Below are positions 1-8,878 of a DNA stretch of 64,000 bases, in pieces. A program made the translations under genes and the position numbers. Source of the stretch: an uncultured Crocinitomix sp. (GTDB lineage: Bacteria; Bacteroidota; Bacteroidia; Flavobacteriales_D; Crocinitomicaceae); assembly GCA_937136425.1 (NCBI GenBank), contig CAKZON010000087.1, positions 27,863 through 91,862 on the forward strand, written 5' to 3'. The notes beneath the pieces are model-generated. The model ran no database searches. It saw only the letters and a program-made list of their open reading frames with translations, and was not told where the DNA came from. Position 1 is the stretch's first letter; every line of letters starts with the position of its first letter.

Positions 1-816
1 CAAGGAAGATTCAATATCTTAACAGATGCTTCAAAATGGCGTCCTTATGTATTTGCAGGATTTGGACATATGCGTTTTGCTGATGGTGATTATTCACAAG
101 CAAACACAATTATTCCTTATGGTTTAGGTCTAACATACCAAGTTAAACCAAACCTTGCATTACGTTTACAGGAAACATTTATCTATTCGGATTTTGATCG
201 AATGGATGCAGATCCTTCTAAAAAATTAAATGATAGCTATTTGCAACATTCAATTTCATTGGTGTTTAATTTTGGAGGTTCTAAAAACGATAAAGATGGT
301 GACGGTGTGGCAGATGAAAAAGATGAATGTCCTGATTTAGCAGGAACTGCTGATGCTAATGGTTGTCCTGATTCTGATGGTGATGGAGTTGCTGATAAAG
401 ACGATAAATGTCCAGACGTTGCAGGAGTTATGGAAAACGCAGGTTGTCCTGAAGTGAATGAGGCAGATCAAAAAGTATTGAAAGACGCCTTGCATGGAAT
501 AAACTTTGAAACTGGAAAAGATGTTTTGAACGAATCATCTAATGAGGTGTTGGACAGATTGGTAACTATGATGAAACTAAACTCTAAATTTAACTTAGAG
601 ATTAATGGTCATACTGATAGTCAAGGTGAAGATGATCTTAACTTAAAACTATCTGAAAAACGTGCTGCAGCCGTTAAAAATTATTTAATAGAAAAAGGTA
701 TCTCTGCAGACCGATTAATAGCAAAAGGATTTGGAGAAACGCAACCAGTTGCAGATAATTCTACTGCAGAAGGTAGAGCAGAAAACAGAAGAGTAGAGTT
801 GAAAATTAAATTTTAA
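1..816 (+). CDS. OmpA family outer membrane protein, 5' end outside the window
   Basis: The reading frame is open from base 1, so the gene begins upstream; the first ATG visible (70) is internal. The visible part starts with the end of a beta-barrel (aromatic, alternating strands up to about base 280). It continues with acidic DxDGDGVxD calcium-binding thrombospondin type 3 repeats (about 290-455, with paired CP motifs) and ends with a peptidoglycan-binding OmpA domain (about 495-810, motif INGHTDS and the RAENRRVEL end). Known role of the family: an outer-membrane barrel tethered to peptidoglycan for envelope integrity. It ends just before a strong terminator. The domain identity is secure; a specific function is not assigned. 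Confidence 0.93.
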   Translation, partial: QGRFNILTDASKWRPYVFAGFGHMRFADGDYSQANTIIPYGLGLTYQVKPNLALRLQETFIYSDFDRMDADPSKKLNDSYLQHSISLVFNFGGSKNDKDGDGVADEKDECPDLAGTADANGCPDSDGDGVADKDDKCPDVAGVMENAGCPEVNEADQKVLKDALHGINFETGKDVLNESSNEVLDRLVTMMKLNSKFNLEINGHTDSQGEDDLNLKLSEKRAAAVKNYLIEKGISADRLIAKGFGETQPVADNSTAEGRAENRRVELKIKF

Positions 817-949
817 AAGAACTTAATCGAGTTTATTTGTTCATTAATCGAGGTTTGAAAAAACAAGGACTATTCTAACGTATCTTTCAAACGTAAATAT
901 TGAATAATTTGACAAGATTTAATATTAAGTTTAGTTTGTAATAAAGATT

Positions 950-977
950 CCCCGTTCATTGAACGGGGATTTTTTTT
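950..977 (+). terminator. Rho-independent terminator, likely bidirectional
   Basis: A perfect 8-bp GC-rich stem (CCCCGTTC / GAACGGGG) closes a 3-nt ATT loop and is followed by A and a T run. It lies between two convergent genes. It ends the OmpA gene and overlaps the stop of the opposite lipoprotein gene, so it probably serves both, although the T run is much better on the plus strand. Confidence 0.9.
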
Positions 978-1470
978 ATAAATGCCCTGCTGCAAAAATC
1001 TCGTTCCAGTTAAAGTCCGAAACTTCAAAAACGCCTTCTTCTACTTGTTCTAAATTGAATACTAATTCAAGAAGGTAAGAGTCTGAAGAACCAGAGTGTT
1101 GGCAATCAATGTAGTTTCTACGATCTCCAAAAACAAAATTGAAAATTAAATCTACATTTTCGTTCACGGTCGGAACAATAGAGTCAGTTAATGTGAGTTC
1201 AAGATTTGTTTTTGTTACAGTAACGCTGTTTGTAATAACATCTGTATGTTCATCCAATGGATTGACATCAGTAAAGTAATCAGCTGGCAAGTCATCTAAT
1301 GTTGCCAAGGATACATTAATTGTTACTAAACTATCACCATTTAGTAATGCTGAATTATACTCTACCGACTGGAATGTGTTTCCTAATGCACCGTTGCACG
1401 TGTCTTTTACACAACTGGTAAGACTAAAACTTGTTACGGTGGCCAAAATCAACAAGTATTTTAATTTCAT
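976..1470 (-). CDS. Hypothetical lipoprotein
   Basis: 164 residues. It begins with a lipoprotein signal (MKLKYLLILATVTSFSLTSC): hydrophobic core, then LTSC with the lipidated Cys at about residue 20. The mature part is acidic and beta-rich with three further cysteines (about residues 25 and 124 among them), suggesting a small Ig-like or beta-sandwich fold. I recognise no family. It converges with the OmpA gene across a shared terminator and lies downstream of the sigma-factor fusion on the same strand. The roughly 105-bp gap between them would allow its own promoter. It may be surface or periplasmic. Confidence 0.75.
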   Translation of the reverse strand: MKLKYLLILATVTSFSLTSCVKDTCNGALGNTFQSVEYNSALLNGDSLVTINVSLATLDDLPADYFTDVNPLDEHTDVITNSVTVTKTNLELTLTDSIVPTVNENVDLIFNFVFGDRRNYIDCQHSGSSDSYLLELVFNLEQVEEGVFEVSDFNWNEIFAAGHL

Positions 1471-1576
1471 GATCTAGTTCTTTTCGTGTTATTCAAAGTT
1501 AAATCGAATTCACACAAAATACCCCCTATTAGTCTCAAAATTTAATTTACCCGCTCAAAGCTGTAAATGTTTGATA

Positions 1577-3868
1577 TTAATCTAATTGAACCTTGCTTTC
1601 AAAGCATCTAAATTTAATTAGAGCCTGATTGTTATTGCCCGCTTCAAAATATCCAGTAATTATTTTGTGATTGTTTTTAGTTTCATAAGCCTCTGTTGTT
1701 AATGTTAAGTTTCCATAATCAAGACTGCCATAATTAGCATCAAAATCAAACTTATAATCTGCAGGTTTAGCCAATGTAATTTTGTAAGAAGAATATTTTC
1801 CTTGAAAATTCATTAAAGCAAGTCCTGTTTTTGAAATAGTTAAATCATCTTCAAAAGAATGAATTTCAATTTCGTTTACTAGTTCCCCAATTTTATAGAC
1901 ACTGTATTTGCTAGATGCCCCAACAAAGTTGTTAACATGGTCTATAAATAGTTTACTCTCAAATGCAATAGGAATAGTTAATGAAGAAATACTTTCACTA
2001 TTTAGTGTAGAATAGCGCATTTCAATTGCTAATTCATTAATTTTTGGTAACGTTAATTTACTTTCAAATACATTTAATTCACATTCATCAATATTGCTTT
2101 TTTCAAAGTTAACCGTTGAGTATTTTATGTTTGCCACCAAATTTTTGCGGATAGATGTTGCTGTTAGTTTACTCTCAAAGAGTGACATGTCGCTTTCAAT
2201 AATTTCATCTGCGGTGATGGTAGAATATTTTGCTGTTAAATCAAGATCTTCAATTGTCTTAAAGTTTGCATCACTATCCATTAGATAGATCGTAGCGTCT
2301 TTATATGAGCCAAACGTTGCGTCTGAGTATCTCAACTTAATGTCAGCCTTCCCTGTTATTGATCCTGCTTCTAAATTGCTATTGTAAAGGCTTGCAGTCA
2401 AGTCTCCATCCATGTCTGGAATTATTAATGATTTAAAATCACCTTTTAGTTTTAGGTTGCAAGTTTTAGGAAGCATAATCAAGTAATTGACTTCAAGTTC
2501 TTTGAATTTAATTTTGTCTCCATTTCCAAAAGTTATCGAACTCAAACCCTTTTTTCTGTCGCGCAATTTTTGCTTTTTCACATTGCATATGTTCGAACTT
2601 AGAGTAAGAGTGCCTCCTTGTTTTTCCATCTTGTAATTCAAGTTTTCCCGAATTAATGCCTCATCTTCAGGTGTCTTTGCTTCAATTTTATGGTTGGGTA
2701 TGACTTTAATTTCATCTTTATCCCAAGTCTTGAGTTCAACATTGTCTCCAAGATGATTGATAAATACTGTTTCTACACTTGCAGATGGGTAGGAGTCACC
2801 TTCCAGAATAATTGGTGCAGAAATGTTATTTGTGGTGTGGTTGGTTGTGAAATTTGATGCTAATAAGAGAGTTTCTTCCCCTTCTTCTTCTAAGAATAGT
2901 TTGTCAATATTAATAGTTTCTCCCTGTTGTTCATCAATTGTGTTGGGTATAATTGTTATTTCGTTAATCACATCTGCATAATCTATGGTTTTCTCAATTT
3001 TGCGGTAGTTTTGCGAATGAACAATACTATCAGTGGAAGTTTCAATAGCTGCAAGCGCATCATTTTGGTCCAAATTATCATTGTTATTCGATAAAAGGAC
3101 GGATGCGCCAACTATGGTTCCAACAATTGTAGATCCAATAATTGTTTTTTTAAGTAAAGCACTACCAATTTTGGAAGCTGTTGAGTTTGCTGCCGTACCA
3201 GCTATTTGAAAATTGCTAACAGCTGCGGCCGCTTCACTTGAAGATAAAGGAAGTGGTAGCTCTTTAATGACTTGGAAATAGGCATCTAAATTTGACATGC
3301 TAAATGAATTTGATGTAAATAAAATAGCAGTAACTACAGCTGTTTTTTTCTGTGGTTTTTCACGCATTAATTCAACCAGTTTTTCACGGCCACGTTTAAT
3401 GCGTTGTTTCACAGCTGATGCTCCTGCATTCTGTATTACCATTATTTCCTTAATAGGCAAATCACTTATTTCAAATAAAATCACTGCCTCTTTTTGTAAT
3501 TCTGGCAATTCATCTAATGCAGCATAAAGGAGTGAGATGTCCATTCTTGAATCAACATTATGGATGGGGTCTTCCATTTTCTCAATTTCATCCTCTTCAT
3601 AGTGACCATCAAATTTGCGTCTTCTGATTTTGTTCAGGCAAATTCTATTTGCGGTTGTAAACAAATAAGAGAGTAACGCACCTTTGTTTTCCAATTTGTG
3701 ATAATTCTCTAAGCCTACCAATAAAACGTCGTTTGCTAAATCTTTTGGGTCCATAATTCCGCGGCTTTTTACTATGCAAAAGCGCATCAACGACTCATGG
3801 ATTTCCTCGTACTGAGCTAAAAACTGTTTTTTATCTGAAGCTTTCATCAATTTAAATAATGGTTTCAA
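1577..3868 (-). CDS. ECF-type sigma factor fused to a TM helix and beta-helix-like C-terminal domain
   Basis: 763 residues in one uninterrupted frame. Residues about 25-85 match sigma-70 region 2 (DLANDVLL, LLSYLFTTANRICLN, IRRRK). Residues about 110-165 match region 4 (LDELPELQKEAVILFEI, then a helix-turn-helix ending KQRIKRGREKLVE). An Ala/Ser-rich linker leads to one transmembrane helix at about 240-259, preceded by KK, so the sigma part is predicted cytoplasmic and the rest periplasmic. Residues about 350-763 are a DUF4097/adhesin-like solenoid. Between about bases 1780 and 2230 it shows a 36-residue period alternating KYST and FESKL motifs. Normal ECF factors are about 170-200 residues and are held by a separate anti-sigma protein; none is encoded next door. 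The fusion and predicted topology are seen or predicted from sequence; a membrane-tethered, self-sensing sigma factor is inference. Confidence 0.85.
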   Translation of the reverse strand: MKPLFKLMKASDKKQFLAQYEEIHESLMRFCIVKSRGIMDPKDLANDVLLVGLENYHKLENKGALLSYLFTTANRICLNKIRRRKFDGHYEEDEIEKMEDPIHNVDSRMDISLLYAALDELPELQKEAVILFEISDLPIKEIMVIQNAGASAVKQRIKRGREKLVELMREKPQKKTAVVTAILFTSNSFSMSNLDAYFQVIKELPLPLSSSEAAAAVSNFQIAGTAANSTASKIGSALLKKTIIGSTIVGTIVGASVLLSNNNDNLDQNDALAAIETSTDSIVHSQNYRKIEKTIDYADVINEITIIPNTIDEQQGETINIDKLFLEEEGEETLLLASNFTTNHTTNNISAPIILEGDSYPSASVETVFINHLGDNVELKTWDKDEIKVIPNHKIEAKTPEDEALIRENLNYKMEKQGGTLTLSSNICNVKKQKLRDRKKGLSSITFGNGDKIKFKELEVNYLIMLPKTCNLKLKGDFKSLIIPDMDGDLTASLYNSNLEAGSITGKADIKLRYSDATFGSYKDATIYLMDSDANFKTIEDLDLTAKYSTITADEIIESDMSLFESKLTATSIRKNLVANIKYSTVNFEKSNIDECELNVFESKLTLPKINELAIEMRYSTLNSESISSLTIPIAFESKLFIDHVNNFVGASSKYSVYKIGELVNEIEIHSFEDDLTISKTGLALMNFQGKYSSYKITLAKPADYKFDFDANYGSLDYGNLTLTTEAYETKNNHKIITGYFEAGNNNQALIKFRCFESKVQLD

Positions 3869-4113
3869 TTAGTAAGGCACATAGGTCTTGCTAAAAGTCA
3901 CATTTTAATTCACTTATTTTTAGATATCTTCAATATTGACTCTCAATATACCACAAATAACTCAGTGTTAATGGTCGATTAGGGAATGTTTCAACGCCAT
4001 AATTAAAACATATTTATTTGCGGAAATCACAAAAGAGAAGCTTTCATTGCGGAATTCAATTCTAAAAAAAAGCGCACTCCACCTAGATTTGACTAAATCA
4101 TAAAATCAAAATT

Positions 4114-5106
4114 ATGAAAGTATTAGTAACAGGAGCAGATGGCGTTTTAGGAAGTAACCTTGTACGTGTTTTGCTAAAAAGAAAGTATGAAGTAACTGCT
4201 TTAATTGAAAAAGGAAAAGACCCTGTAACCTTGAATTGTTTAAATGTGAATCGGGTTGAAGGAAATATTTTAAATATTGAGGATGTTAATCGTGTGATAG
4301 AGGGGCAAGACGTTTTGATACATTGCGCGGCTAGTACAAGTGTTTGGCCAGCAAGATCCGAAATTGTGAATCAGGTAAATGTACAAGGTACAGAAAATGT
4401 GGTTCAGGCGTGTTTAAGATTTGGAATCAAAAAAATGATTTATGTTGGTACGGCTAATTCATTTGGCTTTGGTTCTATTGATGAACCGGGTAAAGAAGGT
4501 GATTCATATAAGTCTGGCAAATACGGGCTAGATTATATGGATTCAAAGAAAATAGCGCAAGAAAAAGTGATACAAGCGGTTAATCATAAAGGATTACCAG
4601 CAGTTATTGTTAATCCAACGTTTATGATTGGTCCGTTTGATTCTAAACCAAGTTCAGGTGCAATGATTTTAGCATTAATAAATAATAAAATACCATGTTA
4701 CACTGGTGGCGGAAAAAACTATATAAATGTTGCAGATGCTGCAATAGGAATAGCAAATGCAATTAAACTTGGTAAAGTGGGTGAGTGCTATATTTTAGGA
4801 AATGAAAACCTCACTTTTAAAGCTATGTTTGAAAAAATATCAGCAGTGGTAAATTGTAATGCTCCAAAAAGAAGATTACCTGCAGGGATTGTTCAGCTAT
4901 ATGGAAAAATTAATGCATTATTTGCTCGCCTATTCAAGTTTCATCCGTCTATTACGCCGGAACTTGCAAAAATATCTTGCGAAGAGCATTATTATTCAGC
5001 ACAAAAAGCCGTGCGCGAATTGAAACTACCTCAAACACCTCTTGAGCAAGGAATCAAGGATTGTTATGAATGGTTTAAGGCAAACGGATATATTAATCGA
5101 AAATAA
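4114..5106 (+). CDS. Extended SDR: NAD-dependent epimerase/dehydratase-like protein
   Basis: 330 residues. The N-terminal Rossmann motif TGADGVLGSN (6-15) and the catalytic Tyr-x3-Lys (Y141...K145, YMDSK) mark an extended short-chain dehydrogenase/reductase. It is closest in feel to the dihydroflavonol-reductase or hopanoid-associated sugar-epimerase groups, which act on sugar nucleotides or sterol-, flavonol- or lipid-like substrates with NAD(P)H. The substrate cannot be read from the sequence. It starts a tight operon: the next SDR gene begins 5 bases after its stop, and a seven-TM protein follows. The 245 bp upstream, shared with the divergent sigma-fusion gene, hold no recognisable element. 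Confidence 0.85.
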   Translation: MKVLVTGADGVLGSNLVRVLLKRKYEVTALIEKGKDPVTLNCLNVNRVEGNILNIEDVNRVIEGQDVLIHCAASTSVWPARSEIVNQVNVQGTENVVQACLRFGIKKMIYVGTANSFGFGSIDEPGKEGDSYKSGKYGLDYMDSKKIAQEKVIQAVNHKGLPAVIVNPTFMIGPFDSKPSSGAMILALINNKIPCYTGGGKNYINVADAAIGIANAIKLGKVGECYILGNENLTFKAMFEKISAVVNCNAPKRRLPAGIVQLYGKINALFARLFKFHPSITPELAKISCEEHYYSAQKAVRELKLPQTPLEQGIKDCYEWFKANGYINRK

Positions 5107-5111
5107 AGGAT

Positions 5112-5963
5112 ATGCGCTTTAAAAATAAAGTAGGAATAATTACAGGTTCAAGCCGTGGGATTGGAAGAGCAACGGCTATTGAATTGTGTAAACAAGGAGC
5201 AAAGGTGGTTTTAAACGGTCGCAGTCAAGGGCAACTTTTAAAAACAAGAGATGAATTGCTAACAATGGGCTTTGATGTTATTGCTTTGCAGGGAGATGCT
5301 ACTTCTGTGGTAGATTGTGAATACGTTGTTGAGGAAACAATTAAAGCATATGGACAGCTTGATTTTTTAGTGAATAACGGAAGTTCAACAATGAATGAAA
5401 GTTTTGAAAAAATTGAACCGGACACATTTCATGATGTGTTTTGCAGCAATTCGCTTGGAGCTGTTTTACCAACAATGGCAGCTTTGCCTTATTTAAAGCA
5501 GAGTAAAGGAAGTGTCTTGTTTATTTCAAGTTTGGCCGGATTGCATGGTATGCCTTCAGCCTCTGCTTATAGTGCTGGAAAAATGGCGTTAACGGGCTTT
5601 TGGCAGTCTTTGAAAATAGAATTGAGTCACACAGGTATTCATTTTGGAATTTGCTATTTAGGATTTACAGAAAATGATGCTGAAAAGCGGATGCTAACTG
5701 CTGATGGAACTTTGGTTCCTGTGCCAAAACGTCCAGCTTATTTAATAAAGTCGCAAAAGCAAGTGGCGCAATTAATTGCAAAGTCAATTTATTATCGAAA
5801 ATCGCGGAGAGTAATTTCAACGGTAGGTAAATTAACGGCGTTTATGTTTCGCTTTTGTCCGCGGTTGGCAATGTATCTAATGATAAAGTCACAAAGACGA
5901 GAAGAGAAAAGAGGAGGATTTGCAAAAATTGAGATCGGTAAACGAAAAATTAAAACCATTTAA
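5112..5963 (+). CDS. Classical short-chain dehydrogenase/reductase
   Basis: 283 residues. Cofactor motif TGSSRGIG (11-18), structural motif NNG at 98-100 (usually NNAG), catalytic Ser near 149 and YSAGK (Y163, K167) are all present, so it should be an active NAD(P)-dependent oxidoreductase. A basic, partly hydrophobic tail after about residue 235 (KLTAFMFRFCPRLAMYLMIK, then RREEKR) suggests membrane association, as in lipid-modifying SDRs. It sits 5 bases after another SDR gene and 2 bases before a membrane protein gene. All three are probably co-transcribed and act on the same, likely lipophilic, substrate (inference). Confidence 0.88.
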   Translation: MRFKNKVGIITGSSRGIGRATAIELCKQGAKVVLNGRSQGQLLKTRDELLTMGFDVIALQGDATSVVDCEYVVEETIKAYGQLDFLVNNGSSTMNESFEKIEPDTFHDVFCSNSLGAVLPTMAALPYLKQSKGSVLFISSLAGLHGMPSASAYSAGKMALTGFWQSLKIELSHTGIHFGICYLGFTENDAEKRMLTADGTLVPVPKRPAYLIKSQKQVAQLIAKSIYYRKSRRVISTVGKLTAFMFRFCPRLAMYLMIKSQRREEKRGGFAKIEIGKRKIKTI

Positions 5964-5965
5964 AA

Positions 5966-6685
5966 ATGAAAATAGGGGAAGATTTTGATAAAATAGAATG
6001 GCAGGTTGCAGATTGGAATCTGCTTGAACCAAATGCTTTTATTGGTGATAGTTTATTGTTTTTGCTAGCAATTGTTTTGGCGTTTAAAGTTCGCAAGGCT
6101 TCTGACGGAACCGCTTTTTATAAAAACTGGACTCGGTTTTTTATTGTGTTTGGTGTGAGTTTATTTGTGGGTGGATTAGGACATTTAATGTGGAATTATT
6201 GGGGCATTACCGGCAAGTATTTTTCATGGTATACAGCTATCATAGCGGTTTATTTTATTGAGCAAGCAATGATTTCGCTCTATCCTAAAAAACGAATAAG
6301 GCAGGGGTTAGTGAATTGGTCAATTTTGAAATTGATTCTCTCTTTAGTTGGCTTAACGGTTGTAATAATAAAGGTGGATCTAGTGCAGGATGTTTCTAAG
6401 GGATTATTAATTCCATCTATAAATTCAGCATTGGGTATGATACTGTCATTAGTTGTGTTGGGGGCAATTTATCAAAAAAACAAAGTCGGTGATTTTAAGT
6501 TTTTTTGGATTGGAATTGCGATTCTATTGCCCTCGGCTTTTTTTCAGTTTATGAAAATTAGTTTTGCGCAATGGTTTGATCGGAATGATGTGAGTCATGT
6601 GCTTTTGGCAATTACATTTATTTGCTACACCATTGGGGTGTTAAATTTTAGAAAAACTATTCCAGGAAAGCTTTTGAGAGGGTAA
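5966..6685 (+). CDS. Seven-TM membrane protein, possibly DUF6962/CREST-like
   Basis: 239 residues with about seven hydrophobic segments. Conserved-looking polar positions lie inside or at the ends of helices: GGLGHLMWNYW near residues 71-81 and a DVSHVLLA motif near 210. A histidine in an early and a late helix resembles the CREST superfamily (alkaline ceramidase, PAQR and relatives; membrane hydrolases) or the Bacteroidota DUF6962 group, but this is from memory and weak. The gene starts 2 bases after an SDR gene. Three linked genes with two oxidoreductases would fit lipid modification. An alternative is an uncharacterised transporter or sensor. Confidence 0.6.
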   Translation: MKIGEDFDKIEWQVADWNLLEPNAFIGDSLLFLLAIVLAFKVRKASDGTAFYKNWTRFFIVFGVSLFVGGLGHLMWNYWGITGKYFSWYTAIIAVYFIEQAMISLYPKKRIRQGLVNWSILKLILSLVGLTVVIIKVDLVQDVSKGLLIPSINSALGMILSLVVLGAIYQKNKVGDFKFFWIGIAILLPSAFFQFMKISFAQWFDRNDVSHVLLAITFICYTIGVLNFRKTIPGKLLRG

Positions 6686-6858
6686 AAATCCAAAAATGAA
6701 TGATTAAACAATTAAAGTTGTTTTTTTATTGCAAAATTTCACTTACTCAAAAGCCTATTTCACCATTGAAATTTGGAGGTTAACTAACCCAAACCTCATT
6801 ATTTACCTTTTTTGCCTATTTTGTATTTAATTGGTATAGTTATTGGATTTGAACAGTT

Positions 6859-7515
6859 GTGAAAAAAGTAGGTTTTTATTTATTGTGGGCTATTGTAGCT
6901 GTGTTGGCAATTAACTTAGTGTTGATTGCGGCCAGTTATATGACGTTTGATCCTAACCATAAGTTTTTAAACCTCAAGCAACATCTTATTGGAAATCCTA
7001 TTTATAAAGGGAATTTTTATGTGCATTTAGCCTTTGGAATTGTTGCTGTAATAACTGGTTTTGCCTTGTTTTTTGATAAGTTAATTCGCTTTAGCTCAAA
7101 ACGGCATAAGCAATTTGGAAAACTATATATCATTTCCATCTTATTATTGACAGGACCAACAGGATTGTACCTATCTTTTTTTGCAGAAGGAGGAGCGGTT
7201 GCAAGTGTCGGTTTTTTATTAATGAGTAGTATTTGGATGTTGCTCACTTATATTCCATTTAGTAAAATTTTAAAGGGCGACATTCAAGGGCATTATAAAT
7301 GGATGATTCGTAGTTACTGTTTTACCCTGTCTGGAATTACTTTAAGAATAATGACACCTTTATTTGTGTATTGGTTTGGTATAGATACTGAAACAACCTT
7401 TATGCTGACTGCATATTTACCTTGGATTTTTAACCTTTTATTGGGCGAAGTAATCATCTACTTTAACCAACATCAAATAAAAAATGTAAACCAATTATTA
7501 AAACGAGCAAGATGA
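6859..7515 (+). CDS. DUF2306-like membrane protein
   Basis: 218 residues starting with GTG, chosen because the next in-frame start would remove the first helix. Six to seven transmembrane segments carry motifs familiar from the DUF2306 family: H-x-GxxAV after the second helix, SKRHKQFGKLY near 75-85, and GHYKWMIRSYCFTLSGITLR near residues 144-163. The His/Arg positions in the helices suggest cofactor or lipid binding, but no function is established. Its last four bases overlap the start of the next gene (ATGA), so the two are translationally coupled. Confidence 0.7.
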   Translation: MKKVGFYLLWAIVAVLAINLVLIAASYMTFDPNHKFLNLKQHLIGNPIYKGNFYVHLAFGIVAVITGFALFFDKLIRFSSKRHKQFGKLYIISILLLTGPTGLYLSFFAEGGAVASVGFLLMSSIWMLLTYIPFSKILKGDIQGHYKWMIRSYCFTLSGITLRIMTPLFVYWFGIDTETTFMLTAYLPWIFNLLLGEVIIYFNQHQIKNVNQLLKRAR

Positions 7516-7997
7516 AAAAAGCAAAATATTTATTTTTTACAATTATCATTTCTTTAACAACATTAAGCGTGTTAGGAGAGAATAATTTTGGCGCAGGTTT
7601 TGGATTCATTTTTGGAGATGAAGAACCTAAAATTAGTCAACAAGAAGTGCGAGATGAGGTCAATAAACAACTAATTGAACCTTTAACTAAGTGTTATGTT
7701 GAGGCGCATCCAGAAAAAATGATGATGAAATGTGCCGCGTATATGCGTTTTGATTTTTCTGGTCATTCCGGTAGGTTTTTAGATAAAGACACAAAATTTT
7801 ATTCTACTTATGATATTCAAGGAGAAGTGATTTTTGATGATTGTGGACAGGAAACACACGTGGCTTCGGTTAAGGTTAATTTTAGTAAAGATGATAAGGT
7901 GATGGTGCAAGAATCTTTCTTTTCTGAATGGGAAAAAGCAGAGGATTATGTGAAAGAATTTTGCGAGAAAATGGAGAAAGAAAAGAAGAAAGAATAA
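7512..7997 (+). CDS. Secreted hypothetical protein
   Basis: 161 residues. An N-terminal signal peptide (MKKAKYLFFTIIISLTTLSVLG) is followed by a small mixed alpha/beta domain with four cysteines (about residues 57, 71, 107 and 148) and a highly charged tail rich in E and K. No family is recognised. It overlaps the DUF2306-like gene by four bases, so it probably forms a membrane/periplasm pair with it. A terminator follows. Confidence 0.65.
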   Translation: MKKAKYLFFTIIISLTTLSVLGENNFGAGFGFIFGDEEPKISQQEVRDEVNKQLIEPLTKCYVEAHPEKMMMKCAAYMRFDFSGHSGRFLDKDTKFYSTYDIQGEVIFDDCGQETHVASVKVNFSKDDKVMVQESFFSEWEKAEDYVKEFCEKMEKEKKKE

Positions 7998-8020
7998 TTC
8001 GTAGTGTAAATAAATAAAAG

Positions 8021-8056
8021 AACCGCTGACCAATTTATGATCAAGCGGTTTTTTTA
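8021..8056 (+). terminator. Rho-independent terminator
   Basis: AACCGCT pairs with AGCGGTT around a roughly 15-nt loop, followed directly by a T run. It closes the DUF2306-secreted protein operon and lies just before the stop of the convergent gene at 8072. Confidence 0.75.
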
Positions 8057-8071
8057 TACCAAATAATTAGA

Positions 8072-8734
8072 CTATTTCAAGCACTCATAATAGAACAGTA
8101 CATAATGAGGTGTCCATATTGGGCCAACGGCAAAAGTCATTAGATAATAACCTGAGGTGTTGGGCGGCGGAAAATTACTATAATGTATGTTGATATTACT
8201 TGGAGCTTGCCCGCTATGCCATGCAGAGTAGATTGATGCGCCAGTTGCTGCCCATACTCCAGGACTTGGGTTGAATGGTACAATATCAATGAAATAGCTG
8301 TTTTCACAGGTGCTGGCAGAACCATCAATCGTTAACCCATTGCATGAAATTCGTGGAACAGACATGAAACCGTAATGAGTGAAGACAGAAAAATAAGTCG
8401 CTACATTGGTGATGACAGCATGCGCCGTTAATGGTGTAACAGTAACGAGAACTGATTCATAATTTGTAAACGGAACAGGTTCAGATAAATGTTCAACTTC
8501 AATACTTACTTCGCCTCCTACATATGGTGCTGTTAAAATAACTCCTCCGGTTTGAATTAATGTGCCGTTATTATACCATGTAATTCCGAAATCTGAATCG
8601 TCAAAATCTGAAGAGATGCTTAATGTTGGAAAAGCATCTCCAGCACAAAGCGTAATGTCTGGTCCTAAATTAGGTGGTTGAGCTTGAGTAAAGTTCCATA
8701 GTAAAAGGGAAAAAAGGAATAATAAATTCTTCAT
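8072..8734 (-). CDS. Secreted hypothetical protein with Ig/PKD-like region
   Basis: 220 residues. The signal peptide ends at TQAQ, and the mature protein opens with PNLGPDITLCAGDAFPTL, the usual opening of Bacteroidota Ig/PKD-like surface modules (LGxDxxLCxGD). The beta-rich remainder has four more cysteines and many aromatic residues. There is no T9SS sorting domain, so the protein may stay periplasmic or be exported another way. No enzyme motif is visible. It converges with the operon ending at 7997. Confidence 0.65.
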   Translation of the reverse strand: MKNLLFLFSLLLWNFTQAQPPNLGPDITLCAGDAFPTLSISSDFDDSDFGITWYNNGTLIQTGGVILTAPYVGGEVSIEVEHLSEPVPFTNYESVLVTVTPLTAHAVITNVATYFSVFTHYGFMSVPRISCNGLTIDGSASTCENSYFIDIVPFNPSPGVWAATGASIYSAWHSGQAPSNINIHYSNFPPPNTSGYYLMTFAVGPIWTPHYVLFYYECLK

Positions 8735-8878
8735 TTTAGATTAATTTTTAAGTTTAATCCAAAGCTATTTATCAAAGATTTAGTGGGTGTTACGGCTGTT
8801 TGAATAAATTGTTATTATAAGTCTCCTGTCTCTTTACATAGCGGTCATCTAACTTGATCAATTCATATAAAGTTACTA

